From Microlunatus endophyticus (GTDB lineage: Bacteria > Actinomycetota > Actinomycetes > Propionibacteriales > Propionibacteriaceae): a stretch of DNA of 64,000 nucleotides. The stretch lies in contig NZ_BMMZ01000009.1 of assembly GCF_014646195.1 (NCBI RefSeq), positions 124,001 through 188,000 of the forward strand, read 5' to 3'. Below, in pieces: positions 44,892-53,113 of this stretch (positions are counted from its first letter, which is position 1; each line of letters starts with the position of its first letter). The notes below the pieces were generated by a model that saw only the letters and a program-made list of their open reading frames with translations, made no database searches and had not been told where the DNA came from. The translations under genes and the position numbers were made by a program.

Positions 44892-46198
44892 GACGTCGCC
44901 GCCAGCAGGTCGTTCAGCGGGGAGTCGGCCCGGAAGATCGCCAACTCGGTGGCGGCCATGGTCAGGTTCTCCCCGACCGCGGCCTCGGTGATGTCGGCCT
45001 GGAAGCGGACGCCGCCCAGACTGATCCGGCCGAAAGCGGCTGGTCCGCGGCGCAGGTGCAGGGACCGTACGTCGACCACCCCGGGCTCGTCGGTGAAGGC
45101 CTTCATCACCTGGGACGCGACCACGTCGCTGCCGAGTTTGAGCCCGGCGATCCCAGCTGCGATCCGGTCCTCGATCCGGGCCAGCAATGCCGCACCGTCG
45201 TAGGCGGGCTCGATGACCACGGTCGCCCGGACGCCGACGTCGATGTGGTCGGCCTCCAGGATATTGGGATGGATTCCGGGCGGACGGACGAGTTCGACGG
45301 CTGCGGCGACGCCGTCGGAGATGCCCTGTTGGACACCGCTGGTGTCCCAGGGCCACCGGTAGTCGTGGGCGACGACGATGTCGAAGCGGTAGGGCTCCCC
45401 GACCCGGCGCTCGGCCGAGAACAGCCGGGTGCCGAAGTCGAACTGGTTGAAGTAGGACTGGGCGACGTCGACCCCGCCGAGCGGATCGGAGATCAAGACG
45501 TCGACCACGCCGTCGACCGCACTCACTGCGCGCAGCACGGAGTCCTGCGTCCACAGCGTCCGGGAGGCGCCGATCTGCCGGCCGCGGAAGTCGTTGTCGG
45601 CCTCGGGCGTGCCGCCGCCGGCGAGTGCGTCCTCGTTGGTGACGGTGAGCGTTGCGGCACCGAGGTCGGCCGTCATCGCAGCCAGCCAGCCGGGATCGAT
45701 GCCGTCGATCGCCCCGGCGGCGACGTTGCCGAGGTAGCCGCGGGTCGTACAGGTGACGCCGACGGTTGCCGTCGGCCGGTCGGCGGTCAGAGTCACCGAC
45801 TGGTCCAGGGTGAAGGCCAGTGCCGGGGTGGTGCTGGTCACCAGCAGTGCCTCGTCGAGCACGTAGCCGCGACCGGCGACCCCGTTGCCCAGGGTCAGCG
45901 TCACGGTGCCGGTGGCGAAATCGGCCAACCGGGTGAAGCCGGCGTCGCCGCCGAGCAGGTCGAGCGCGTCGCCGCTGGCGGTGGACAGATAGGTGGCGTA
46001 GTACTGGCGCTCCAGCTCCTTCCAGAGCTCGCCGTACTCCAGTGTCGCGGTCTCGTACAGCTTTCGGGCGACGCTGGTGGTCGTCAGGTCGGTGCCGGGG
46101 CCGAGGATCTGGGCCGCATCGGCGAGGACCGCCGCCAGCAGCACGTCGATGCCCTTGAGGACGAAGCCGTTGTCGGTGATGCCGTAGTCGTCGCTCAT
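44888..46198 (-). CDS. Baseplate J-like protein (Afp11/gp6 type)
   Basis: A 436-residue baseplate protein of the phage P2 gpJ / T4 gp6 family. N-terminal helical part (KLYETATLEYGELWKELERQYYATYL) and the domain LGGDAGFTRLADFATGTVTLT, followed by NDFRGRQIGASRTLWTQDSVLRAVSAVDGVVDVLI, are characteristic. It would form the inner baseplate ring with the gp25-like protein encoded four bases upstream. Confidence 0.85.
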   Translation of the reverse strand: MSDDYGITDNGFVLKGIDVLLAAVLADAAQILGPGTDLTTTSVARKLYETATLEYGELWKELERQYYATYLSTASGDALDLLGGDAGFTRLADFATGTVTLTLGNGVAGRGYVLDEALLVTSTTPALAFTLDQSVTLTADRPTATVGVTCTTRGYLGNVAAGAIDGIDPGWLAAMTADLGAATLTVTNEDALAGGGTPEADNDFRGRQIGASRTLWTQDSVLRAVSAVDGVVDVLISDPLGGVDVAQSYFNQFDFGTRLFSAERRVGEPYRFDIVVAHDYRWPWDTSGVQQGISDGVAAAVELVRPPGIHPNILEADHIDVGVRATVVIEPAYDGAALLARIEDRIAAGIAGLKLGSDVVASQVMKAFTDEPGVVDVRSLHLRRGPAAFGRISLGGVRFQADITEAAVGENLTMAATELAIFRADSPLNDLLAATS

Positions 46199-46202
46199 CA
46201 GG

Positions 46203-46712
46203 TCACCAGCTCAGATCGGTCAGCAGTGAGACCCCGGTGCCCCCGGTGAGGGCGGCCGCCGACATACCGGCAGTCCCGTCCTGCGGCAGTGGAACCGGGT
46301 CGAAGGTGATCTCGACCAGTGCCCGACGGCGGCGCTCGCTGTCACCGGGAGCGACCGCAGCATCCGGGTGCGCGGCGATGTAGTCAGGATCGTCGTCGAA
46401 CAGCACCGATCGCACTTCGGAGACCCTCGGGTCCGCGGCGACCGTACGGATCAGATTCAGCCGGACCAGCGCCTTCATCGCGTCCCGGCCGAGCCCGATC
46501 GTCAGCGCGTCCCGCAGGTCCAGGCCGTACGCCGCATTGATCGGGTCGGTGCCCCACGGCGTCAGCATCCGCAGTTGCAGTACCTGCGCCAGATTGGCCA
46601 GGCCCTCGACGGTTTGCAGGGTTCCGCCCTCGAGCACGACGTCGCCGTCGTCGAGCAGCAGCCCGACTCCGTACGCCGTCGCCTCGGCATCCGCCCTGGA
46701 CAGTTCAGCCAT
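46203..46712 (-). CDS. gp25/GPW-like baseplate wedge protein
   Basis: A 169-residue protein of the T4 gp25 / P2 gpW family, which starts sheath assembly on the baseplate. The hallmark is the central segment EGLANLAQVLQLRMLTPWGTDPINAAYGLDLRD; proteins of this family usually have about 130 residues, so the C-terminal 40 residues are an extension. Located between the PAAR-like tip gene and gpJ, as expected for contractile injection systems. Confidence 0.88.
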   Translation of the reverse strand: MAELSRADAEATAYGVGLLLDDGDVVLEGGTLQTVEGLANLAQVLQLRMLTPWGTDPINAAYGLDLRDALTIGLGRDAMKALVRLNLIRTVAADPRVSEVRSVLFDDDPDYIAAHPDAAVAPGDSERRRRALVEITFDPVPLPQDGTAGMSAAALTGGTGVSLLTDLSW

Positions 46713-46730
46713 TGTTCATGCCCTCGCGCT

Positions 46731-47045
46731 TCATGCCTTCAGTAGTGGTGAGCCGGGGCTGGTGGCCTTCCAGGTGCCGGCATTGGTCGCACCCTGGACA
46801 TCGGCCAGCAGCACCGGGGAGCCGTCGACGGTGAGCACCTGGCTCGCTCCGGAGATCACCGAGGTGATCGAGACACAGGGAGCGTTGACGTTCGGACAGG
46901 CGATCACCGCCGATGTCAGGTCCGACTGCACCATGACCAGGCTCCCACCCGCGGACAGGCTGCGCCTGGGTGCGACGATCACGGTGATCGGTCCGCCGTG
47001 TGAGCACTGCAGGAGGTCCGTCGCGGTGAGCACCGAAGTCGCCAT
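46731..47045 (-). CDS. PAAR-like spike-tip protein
   Basis: A 104-residue, Cys- and Gly-containing beta-rich protein (LQCSHGGPITVIVAPRRSLSAGGSLVMV, ACPNVNAPCVSITSVISG). Size, position directly after the spike gene and the SHGG start match the PAAR-like tip proteins (Afp10-like/DUF4280-related) that cap VgrG-type spikes, often with a bound metal. The ATG at 47043-47045 overlaps the spike stop codon (TGATG). Confidence 0.7.
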   Translation of the reverse strand: MATSVLTATDLLQCSHGGPITVIVAPRRSLSAGGSLVMVQSDLTSAVIACPNVNAPCVSITSVISGASQVLTVDGSPVLLADVQGATNAGTWKATSPGSPLLKA

Positions 47046-48979
47046 CACTGTCCCACCTGGACCGAGGCGCCGTCGATCTTGACCGCGACGGAGCCGTTTC
47101 CGAGCGTGATGGGTTTGCTCTGGGTGGTCAGCTTGACCTCGCCTGCCGAGTCGATCGTGATGCCACCGTCCTTGTCGACGGTGATCTTGGTCCCGCTGGA
47201 GTGCTCGATCACCAGGCTGTCCGGCTCGGTGACCTTCGGTCGCTTCCCGACGTCATCAAGAGCTGACTGGCCGACGACGATCCGTGTCGATCGGGCGGTG
47301 ATCACCCGGTTGCCGTTCTTGTCTGTCAGGTCGTTGACACCCTTGCCGGTGGGCAGTCCGTCGCCGTCCAGCTCGGTGGGCAGTGCAAGCCAGTAGTCGC
47401 CGGTCTGGCTCGGCGGTGGTGTCATCGCCGGTTTGGTCGGCCACAGCCATCCGGCGACGATGGCGTCGTTGGTGGCCTGGCCGTTGTGGACCAGCACGGC
47501 CCGCATCTTCGGGTAGACGGGGGTGATCAGACCGACTTTGTCGAAGGCGAAGATCGAGGCGACAGGCCGGTTGAGCAGATCGCTGCGGATGTCGTCGGTG
47601 ATCTCCTGGTCGGTGCTCGGCGACTCCTTGGGCGGCTTCGCCGCACCGCTTGCAGGGGTCGGTGTGCTCTGGGCCCCCGGCTTCTGACCATCCGGCTTCT
47701 GATCATCGGGCTTCGGTCCGTAGTGGAGGGTCGTCCGGTGCCCGGCGTCGGTCGGGGTCGCCGCGGATCCTGCGACGTAGGACGCCACCTCACCCATGTC
47801 GACCGACGGATTGGCCGTACGGTCCTTGCCGATCTGCCTGTTCCACTCGTCGACCACACCGCGGGCACCGGCGAAATCGCCGGCCGGGCCGCCGGACTCC
47901 GCTGCCGTCGCTCTCACCTCGGTGGTGAAGCCCTTGTTGCTGTCGTAGACGTGTTTCACCTGCTGGATCCGCAGTGTCTTGCCTTTCCAGGGCGACGTCG
48001 GATTGCCGTCGGCGATGATCACCGGCCGGCCGACCCGCAGCTCCGGATCGCCCAGCGCGGTGATGGTCGCGGTGGCGCCGGCATCCTTGGCGCCTCCCGC
48101 CAGTGCGGCCGCAGCCGCTGATCCGGCAGCTGCCAGCGACGACCCGCTCGCGCCACCGGATCCGGCTGCCGGACCTGCGGTGGCGTCGCTCTTCTCCTTG
48201 GTCGAGGTGGAGAAGGTGACGGTGTTCGTCGTCGCCTCGAAGGTCACCGGGTTCGAGCCACCCCCGACGGCCGCGCCGAAAGCAACGCCCTCACCACTGA
48301 CAACCAGCGCTTGTTTCGCCTGCTCGGCAAGATCGGCGAGCGCCGCGAGCACGGAGTAGTGGTTGACGGTGTAGTCCGAGCGCTGGATGCCGAGCTTGGA
48401 GCCGGCGGTGACCTTGAGGTTCTCCGCGGCGATGCCGAGTGTCGTGGCCCGGGTCTTCGCCAGGCCGAGCAGGTCGGTGACCAGCTTGTCGGCGTCCCCT
48501 TTGTCGATCTTGCCCGCGGCGCGCGTGGTCCGTAGCACGTACCCGACCTCCTCCTCACCGGTGAGGGTGACAGTCCCTCGGCCGGCGTCGTTGGTCGCCT
48601 CGGTGATCTTGGTGACCCGGCCGCGAAGGACCGGCTTGACGCTGTAGACCGTCGTCGGCGTGTCCAGGTAGCCCAACCGGACGGTGACGCTCAATCCCGG
48701 CGCGTCGGCCTTTCCCACTTTGGCCTTGAGTGCGCTGACGGCCGGCGCGGGCAGGTCGTACAGGACGATCGTGAAGTCGTCGGCGACACCGCCTTCGGCC
48801 AGCGTGATAGTCACGTCGGCGTCGGTGACCACACCACCGAGCGAGGTGCCGGCAGCGTTGGTCACGACCAGCGGCAGCCCGAGACCGAACACCGAGCTGG
48901 CGGTGATGGCGCTACCGGCTGCGGCGACGTCGATCTCGATCTTGTGATAGAGCATCACGGGTCGGGCCAGGGCGATCAT
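47045..48979 (-). CDS. VgrG/gpD-like hub-spike protein
   Basis: A 644-residue protein with the hub-plus-needle layout of VgrG. The N-terminal 340 residues form gp27/gpD-like beta domains (LRGRVTKITEATNDAGRGTVTLTGEEEVGYVL; NHYSVLAALADLAEQAKQAL), interrupted by a low-complexity Gly/Ala/Ser linker. A second linker rich in Pro/Lys/Gln precedes an OB-fold part (KMRAVLVHNGQATNDAIVAGWLWP) and a beta-helical needle (SGTKITVDKDGGITIDSAGEVKL). It plugs the tail tube and pierces the target membrane. Starts within the preceding gene (ATGA-type overlap). Confidence 0.85.
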   Translation of the reverse strand: MIALARPVMLYHKIEIDVAAAGSAITASSVFGLGLPLVVTNAAGTSLGGVVTDADVTITLAEGGVADDFTIVLYDLPAPAVSALKAKVGKADAPGLSVTVRLGYLDTPTTVYSVKPVLRGRVTKITEATNDAGRGTVTLTGEEEVGYVLRTTRAAGKIDKGDADKLVTDLLGLAKTRATTLGIAAENLKVTAGSKLGIQRSDYTVNHYSVLAALADLAEQAKQALVVSGEGVAFGAAVGGGSNPVTFEATTNTVTFSTSTKEKSDATAGPAAGSGGASGSSLAAAGSAAAAALAGGAKDAGATATITALGDPELRVGRPVIIADGNPTSPWKGKTLRIQQVKHVYDSNKGFTTEVRATAAESGGPAGDFAGARGVVDEWNRQIGKDRTANPSVDMGEVASYVAGSAATPTDAGHRTTLHYGPKPDDQKPDGQKPGAQSTPTPASGAAKPPKESPSTDQEITDDIRSDLLNRPVASIFAFDKVGLITPVYPKMRAVLVHNGQATNDAIVAGWLWPTKPAMTPPPSQTGDYWLALPTELDGDGLPTGKGVNDLTDKNGNRVITARSTRIVVGQSALDDVGKRPKVTEPDSLVIEHSSGTKITVDKDGGITIDSAGEVKLTTQSKPITLGNGSVAVKIDGASVQVGQ

Positions 48980-49401
48980 GCCGCACCCGCCATCGGCCCG
49001 ACTCCCACGTCGAGCACTGATCCGTAGCTTCCGGTTCCGTTGAGATTTCCGAGGGCGATCGTCGCTGTGCGCACGACCAGCAGCAGTTGACCTGCGGCGT
49101 AGCTCAGGCCGGGAATCACTCTGCGCCGCAGCAACGGCGTGATGGCGTCAGCGTCGCGTCGGTCGACCGTCAGGACCAGGATTCCTTGTGGGGCGGGATT
49201 CTTCGCCGTAACAGCGTCTGCTGACCGGTCGCCGGTGACGTCGATGATCATGGTCGGATCGGCGGCCCGGGCCGCGGGCAGCTGCGATTCGGCGGCGTCG
49301 ACGTACCAGGTGATGCCGTAGGTGGTACCGCCGAAGGCGAACAGGAACGCCTGCGGGAAGCCCTCGTCCGGATCGACCGGCAGCTGGGCGAGCTCGGTCA
49401 T
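48976..49401 (-). CDS. Small baseplate protein (141 aa), plug-like
   Basis: A 141-residue beta-rich protein (FLFAFGGTTYGITWYVDA, ILVLTVDRRDADAITPLLRRRVIPG). It lies between the 173-residue protein and the spike, where contractile tails encode a small LysM/plug or hub-adaptor protein. Some resemblance to phage baseplate plug proteins is seen in the F...Y.I.WY pattern, but the assignment is tentative. ATG at 49399-49401; it overlaps the spike gene by four bases. Confidence 0.6.
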   Translation of the reverse strand: MTELAQLPVDPDEGFPQAFLFAFGGTTYGITWYVDAAESQLPAARAADPTMIIDVTGDRSADAVTAKNPAPQGILVLTVDRRDADAITPLLRRRVIPGLSYAAGQLLLVVRTATIALGNLNGTGSYGSVLDVGVGPMAGAA

Positions 49402-49403
49402 GG

Positions 49404-49925
49404 TCACACCCCTCGGGTGACCGGGTTGGGAACCAGGCTGGAGGTGACCGCGGCGGTGGTCGCGGTGAGAGCGATGTCGGCTGCCTCGCCGAGCAGTGCG
49501 GAGAGCACGGTTCGCGGCACCTGGGTCAGCTTCATCACGACGAAGATCACCTCGCGGCCCTTCTCGATGCTGTGCGTGAATGTCAGGTTGGTGATCTGCA
49601 TGTCGGTGCTGACCGTCAGGCCGGAGACGACTGCGATGCCGGCGAACGCCTCGACCGCCCCGACGGCGGACAGCCCGCGAACCAACAGCGCCTGCGCCTC
49701 GAGCGCCTTCTTGTAGATCAGCCGCTGCTCGCCCATCAGGTAGGCGGTGATGTCGATCGTCTTGGTGTCCGGGGCCAGCAGTTGCACCCACCAGCTGCCG
49801 GCCAGCTTGGCGGTCTTGTAGCCCTCGGTGAGGACGATCGACTGGACGTGGAAGAGCGGTACCGCCCCGACGAGTACGGGCGGATTCGAACTCCACGCCG
49901 GGATGGCGGCGGTCGGTCCGGTCAT
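49404..49925 (-). CDS. Tail/baseplate protein (173 aa), family uncertain
   Basis: A 173-residue protein (GYKTAKLAGSWWVQLLAPDT, LMGEQRLIYKKALEAQALLVRGLSAVG, GREVIFVVMKLTQVPRT). The pattern of a beta-strand start, central helices and a C-terminal hydrophobic helix resembles hub-adaptor proteins of phage tails that sit between tube and spike. It overlaps the 79-residue protein by four bases and stops two bases before the next start, so it is firmly part of the operon. Confidence 0.6.
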   Translation of the reverse strand: MTGPTAAIPAWSSNPPVLVGAVPLFHVQSIVLTEGYKTAKLAGSWWVQLLAPDTKTIDITAYLMGEQRLIYKKALEAQALLVRGLSAVGAVEAFAGIAVVSGLTVSTDMQITNLTFTHSIEKGREVIFVVMKLTQVPRTVLSALLGEAADIALTATTAAVTSSLVPNPVTRGV

Positions 49926-50161
49926 GCCCGGCGCTCCAGTTCCCGGCGCAGTTCGTCGAAGACTCGCTCGACGACCTGGTCGACGAGGTCGCCGTCGGAA
50001 CCGTCGACCAGCCTGATGTCGATCGGGAAGTGGAAGTGGATGCCGCCGACCTGCTCGCCGGCCTGATCCTCGCCCTGATTCCCGGCCTCTCGCTCAGCCC
50101 GACCCGCAGACTGTTCCGGCATCGGGTCGGCGCCTCGGCCGAGGTCCTGCTCGTTGCTCAC
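49922..50161 (-). CDS. Small acidic protein with HxHxP module (79 aa)
   Basis: A 79-residue protein. Residues 1-40 are polar and Gly/Glu/Gln-rich, likely disordered; residues 41-79 (IHFHFPIDIRLVDG... then an amphipathic helix VVERVFDELRRELERRA) closely resemble residues 5-45 of the giant protein at 36191-39979. It is coupled to the tube gene by an ATGA overlap (50158-50161). Size and place resemble tail assembly chaperones or adaptor peptides; the shared module suggests that both proteins dock to the same partner, perhaps the tube. Confidence 0.65.
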   Translation of the reverse strand: MSNEQDLGRGADPMPEQSAGRAEREAGNQGEDQAGEQVGGIHFHFPIDIRLVDGSDGDLVDQVVERVFDELRRELERRA

Positions 50162-50556
50162 GACGGCAACTCGACGGTCGCGCCCAGGGCGAGGCAGGTG
50201 AAGGTCGACTGCGGTATGCCGTCGACAGTGATCGTCGAGGGCTGCGCCTGGGTCACCTGGCAGCCGTCGAAGGTCAGCGACTTGAATGCCCAGTCGGTGC
50301 CGGAGTCCTCGGAGACGGTGAGGGTGAACGGCGTGCGGGTGATCGCGTTGGCGGTCAACGTCGCAACGGCGGCGCTGTTGGCCGGGAGCACGATGACGAA
50401 CGTGTAGGTCGTCGCTCCCTGGATACTGCCGACGTTATCGGCCTCGATGCTGTGCAACGGCGTCTGAGCCGTGGTGAAGGTCGGCGTGAAGGAGGTCACC
50501 GGCGACACCGGCGCCGTACCGAGCTTCACCGAGAGTTTGGTGTTCCAGTCAGGCAT
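50158..50556 (-). CDS. Tail tube protein
   Basis: A 132-residue protein of the size and beta-rich character of contractile tail tube subunits (gp19/Afp1-like/Hcp fold), encoded directly after the sheath (10-base gap). It contains TFVIVLPANSAAVATLTANAITRTPFTLTVSEDSG and a conserved Cys pair near the end. Only one tube gene is present, whereas many injection systems of this class have two or three. Confidence 0.7.
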   Translation of the reverse strand: MPDWNTKLSVKLGTAPVSPVTSFTPTFTTAQTPLHSIEADNVGSIQGATTYTFVIVLPANSAAVATLTANAITRTPFTLTVSEDSGTDWAFKSLTFDGCQVTQAQPSTITVDGIPQSTFTCLALGATVELPS

Positions 50557-50566
50557 GTGGAGTCCT

Positions 50567-51694
50567 CTAGGAGAAGTTGAGGTCGATGGCGAGCCGGTGG
50601 ATCGCGCCGGCGTAGTCGACCGAGGCCAGCACCTCGACCACTCGCTGGCTCTGGGCGTTGTTGATCTCGTCCAGTTCCTCGGCGGTGAGGCTGGTGGGAT
50701 CGCGATCGAGCAGGGCCAGGATCGGGATCGTCAGGTCGTATCCCTCGATGACGCCCTGGTCGACGAGTGGGTTCAGGACCGCGGCCATCGTCGCTCGCAG
50801 AGCCCGCAGGCCTGACCGGCTGATCCGCAGGTTGCCGATCGAGGCGATCAGCTCGGCCTTGAGCAGGAAGGAGACGTTGTCGATGGTTCGGACGATGTCG
50901 ATGTACTTCTTGCCGCCGGGATTGCCGGTGTAACCCTCGCCGAGGTAGAGGCCGTGGCCGGGGATCAGCGGCGGGTCGTCCAGCCAGACGACACCCGAAC
51001 CCGCCGGCCCGCTGTCGAAGGTCTCCGATCCGTTGAGCTGGTCGATCTCCGCGCCGGTGAACAGGTCGGAGTCGACGCCGGCGACGGGCTTGAGCAACAT
51101 CGAGATGTGCGGCTGGTAACCCGCGATGGTGCCGGCGACCGCGGCCGCGACGTCCTGGTCGCTCTTGTGCGCGACGTAGACCATCCGTTCGTTGGCCAGC
51201 GAGCCGGCCACGACCGTCGGATCGCTGACACCCTTGTCGAGCATCACGACGCCGATCCGTTCCATGCCGTCGCCACCGGTGTTGGAGACGCCCACGACAT
51301 GATCGACCAGCGACGCGACAGCGCCCCCGGTGGCCGTGCTGGTGGCATTCAACGGTGACCCGGCGACGGCGACGATCTGGACGTCGCGGGTGCTCAGGGT
51401 GATCAGGCCGGCCGGCCAGTCGGGAGCCGCAGAGTCCACTCGGACGGCGGTCACCTGGGTCGGACCGGGGCTCTGGGCGAAGGCGTACGCGACCGCGTCG
51501 CCGAGCGAACCCGGTGCCCGGCGCTGCGCCTCCCCCGGATCGGTGAAGACGACCGGTATGGCGACGTCGACCAGATCGGTGGGAGCGGGAGTCGGCGGTG
51601 TGACGGTGCCGACGATCCCGACGTTTCCGTAGGCCCGTACGGCCGGAGCGAAGAGATTCGCGACGGCGTTGACTCGGATGTACTTGACGCTCAT
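50567..51694 (-). CDS. Contractile tail sheath protein
   Basis: A 375-residue sheath protein. N-terminal YIRVNAVANLFAPAVRAYGNVGIVGT and C-terminal GYDLTIPILALLDRDPTSLTAEELDEINNAQSQRV followed by a final beta-strand (AIHRLAIDLNFS) are typical of the sheath handshake domains; the middle has KKYIDIVRTIDNVSFLLKAEL. ATG at 51692-51694; the longer ORF to 51871 runs over the 87-residue gene. Contraction of this sheath would drive the tube and spike. Confidence 0.9.
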   Translation of the reverse strand: MSVKYIRVNAVANLFAPAVRAYGNVGIVGTVTPPTPAPTDLVDVAIPVVFTDPGEAQRRAPGSLGDAVAYAFAQSPGPTQVTAVRVDSAAPDWPAGLITLSTRDVQIVAVAGSPLNATSTATGGAVASLVDHVVGVSNTGGDGMERIGVVMLDKGVSDPTVVAGSLANERMVYVAHKSDQDVAAAVAGTIAGYQPHISMLLKPVAGVDSDLFTGAEIDQLNGSETFDSGPAGSGVVWLDDPPLIPGHGLYLGEGYTGNPGGKKYIDIVRTIDNVSFLLKAELIASIGNLRISRSGLRALRATMAAVLNPLVDQGVIEGYDLTIPILALLDRDPTSLTAEELDEINNAQSQRVVEVLASVDYAGAIHRLAIDLNFS

Positions 51695-51704
51695 GGGACT
51701 TCTC

Positions 51705-51968
51705 TCAGTGGTTCTTGCGAAGCCTGGCCCGGAGGCGCTCGCGTCGCTGTTGACGGGCGATGTAGGTGACCGGTTGCTCCTCGAGGCTGGCTGGTTCGGG
51801 GCTGGCCGGTGCGGGACGGTCGGACCTCGAGGTCGAACGCCTCTCGGTGTCCTCGGGACGCTTGGCAGCACGCTTGGCGGCCGACGCCGAGCGCTTGGTC
51901 GTCGAGACCGACCGCTTGCTGGCCGACCGCTTGGTCGCGGCGGCCGGTGGCCTCTGGGTGGTGGCCAT
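51705..51968 (-). CDS. Small very basic Ser/Lys/Arg/Ala-rich protein (87 aa)
   Basis: An 87-residue, strongly basic protein with histone-H1-like low complexity in its first 45 residues (KRSASKRSV, KRSASAAKRAAKR), an acidic/proline patch, and a basic helical end (ARQQRRERLRARLRKNH). ATG at 51966-51968 with AGGAG five bases upstream; the extension to 52049 has no RBS. It lies inside the injection operon between the first gene and the sheath. A nucleic-acid- or phospholipid-binding role is possible; no family recognised. Confidence 0.6.
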   Translation of the reverse strand: MATTQRPPAAATKRSASKRSVSTTKRSASAAKRAAKRPEDTERRSTSRSDRPAPASPEPASLEEQPVTYIARQQRRERLRARLRKNH

Positions 51969-52045
51969 GGGCACTCCTGGTGGATTCATGGGAACGTCAC
52001 ATTGACGGCTGGTGGATTCGGGCAGATCAAGATCAACGGCGCCGA

Positions 52046-52867
52046 TCACGGCGGGGATGCGAACAGCGGCAGAATCTGCAGTCCTGCACAGACCGCGTCG
52101 ATCTGGTCGGCGGTCGGCACACCCGCGCCCAGGGCCGCCGAGGGAAAGATCACCGCGACTGCTGCGGCGTGTACGGGCGGACCGAAGAGTGCATCGGTGC
52201 GGCCCGAGTCGGCAGCATCGACAGCGGCCCGCAAACCGGTTGCCGCCCGCAGTGCCGGCATGATGTCAAGTTCCTCACTCAGAACGCAGGCCAGCGACAC
52301 AGTCACCGTGACCGTCGACGGCTGCAGTTGGGCGGCGGTCGGCTTACGGAGCTGGATCGTCCCTCGCAGATACTCGTAGCGCGAACGCAGTTCCTCCAGC
52401 GTCGTGATCCGGTGTTCGGCGAGGAATCCGTCGAGGTCCAGGTATTGGAAGCGGGACTGGAAATCCGCGAAGCTCTGGATGTCCTCGATCGGCTCGAAGC
52501 CGACGCTGTCGATGCCGCCCGCGTCCCGGGCGACGGTGACCTGAAGGGACAGCGATGCCAGCAGGTCCGCATAGGTCGATGGACCGCCGCGACGACGGGT
52601 CCCGCGCAGCTCGGACAGCGCGTATGCCGGCTGACTGGCGGTGTGGGTCAGCGACATCGTCTCCAATGCGTCGAAGCGCAGGACCGGCTGAACCGAGGTG
52701 GTGCTGACATCGGTCACCCCGCTGGTGGTCACCACTTCGGATTGGTAGACCGAGTCGACCAGTCGTTGCAGGCGCGGGTACGGGCCTGCGGCGCCGGCGG
52801 TCAGCAGGGCCGTCATCGCGGTGGGGTCGATAAGGGTGATCAGAGCCCGGTCAACGAAGCTCACCAT
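52046..52867 (-). CDS. First gene of injection operon, tail-completion-like position, unknown family
   Basis: A 273-residue protein beginning MVSFVDRALITLIDPTAM, with an internal duplicated-looking LDLDGFLAEHRITTLEELRSRY region and a beta-rich C-terminus (STVTVTVSLACVLSEELD). In related systems the tail-terminator protein (Afp16/gpU-like) has a similar size and often begins with I.DVD..L..LL, but the match here is weak. ATG at 52865-52867; the upstream ORF extension to 53089 is not supported. It opens the minus-strand operon that runs to 36191. Confidence 0.5.
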   Translation of the reverse strand: MVSFVDRALITLIDPTAMTALLTAGAAGPYPRLQRLVDSVYQSEVVTTSGVTDVSTTSVQPVLRFDALETMSLTHTASQPAYALSELRGTRRRGGPSTYADLLASLSLQVTVARDAGGIDSVGFEPIEDIQSFADFQSRFQYLDLDGFLAEHRITTLEELRSRYEYLRGTIQLRKPTAAQLQPSTVTVTVSLACVLSEELDIMPALRAATGLRAAVDAADSGRTDALFGPPVHAAAVAVIFPSAALGAGVPTADQIDAVCAGLQILPLFASPP

Positions 52868-52932
52868 CCATCTCACCCCCGAGACGAGTCTCCCGTGACG
52901 TCTGTGATCCAGCTCACGATCTCTTGGAGCAT

Positions 52933-52950
52933 GCACCACGGCCGTGGTGC
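52933..52950. promoter_or_regulatory. 18-bp perfect palindrome upstream of the injection operon
   Basis: GCACCACGGCCGTGGTGC, 66 bases before the operon's first ATG. Farther on, GGGCGTAATCC is directly repeated (52981-52991 and 52995-53005). Likely operator for the injection cluster; the regulator is unknown. Confidence 0.55.
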
Positions 52951-53067
52951 GGAGGAATACGCACATCTGCGTAGTTCCGTGGGCGTAATCCTGGGGGCGT
53001 AATCCAACCGGTGGACGGACAGCGGGGATGCCGGTACGGGTTCGGGCGGTGGGAATACTCGTGGCCG

Positions 53068-53091
53068 GATTGCGTTGCAGGCAACGCAATC
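53068..53091. promoter_or_regulatory. 24-bp inverted repeat just upstream of rpmJ
   Basis: GATTGCGTTGC-AG-GCAACGCAATC, perfect 11-bp arms, ending 22 bases before the rpmJ start. It does not look like a Zur box (too GC-rich, no TGAAAAT core). It may be a repressor site or a leader hairpin controlling rpmJ-rpiB. Confidence 0.6.
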
Positions 53092-53113
53092 ACTTCTCGA
53101 TGGGAGCGTTCAG

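Noticed and set aside
36191..52867. Cluster considered as a complete prophage
   Set aside because: No capsid, portal, terminase, integrase or lysis genes are seen; only tail-type genes are present.
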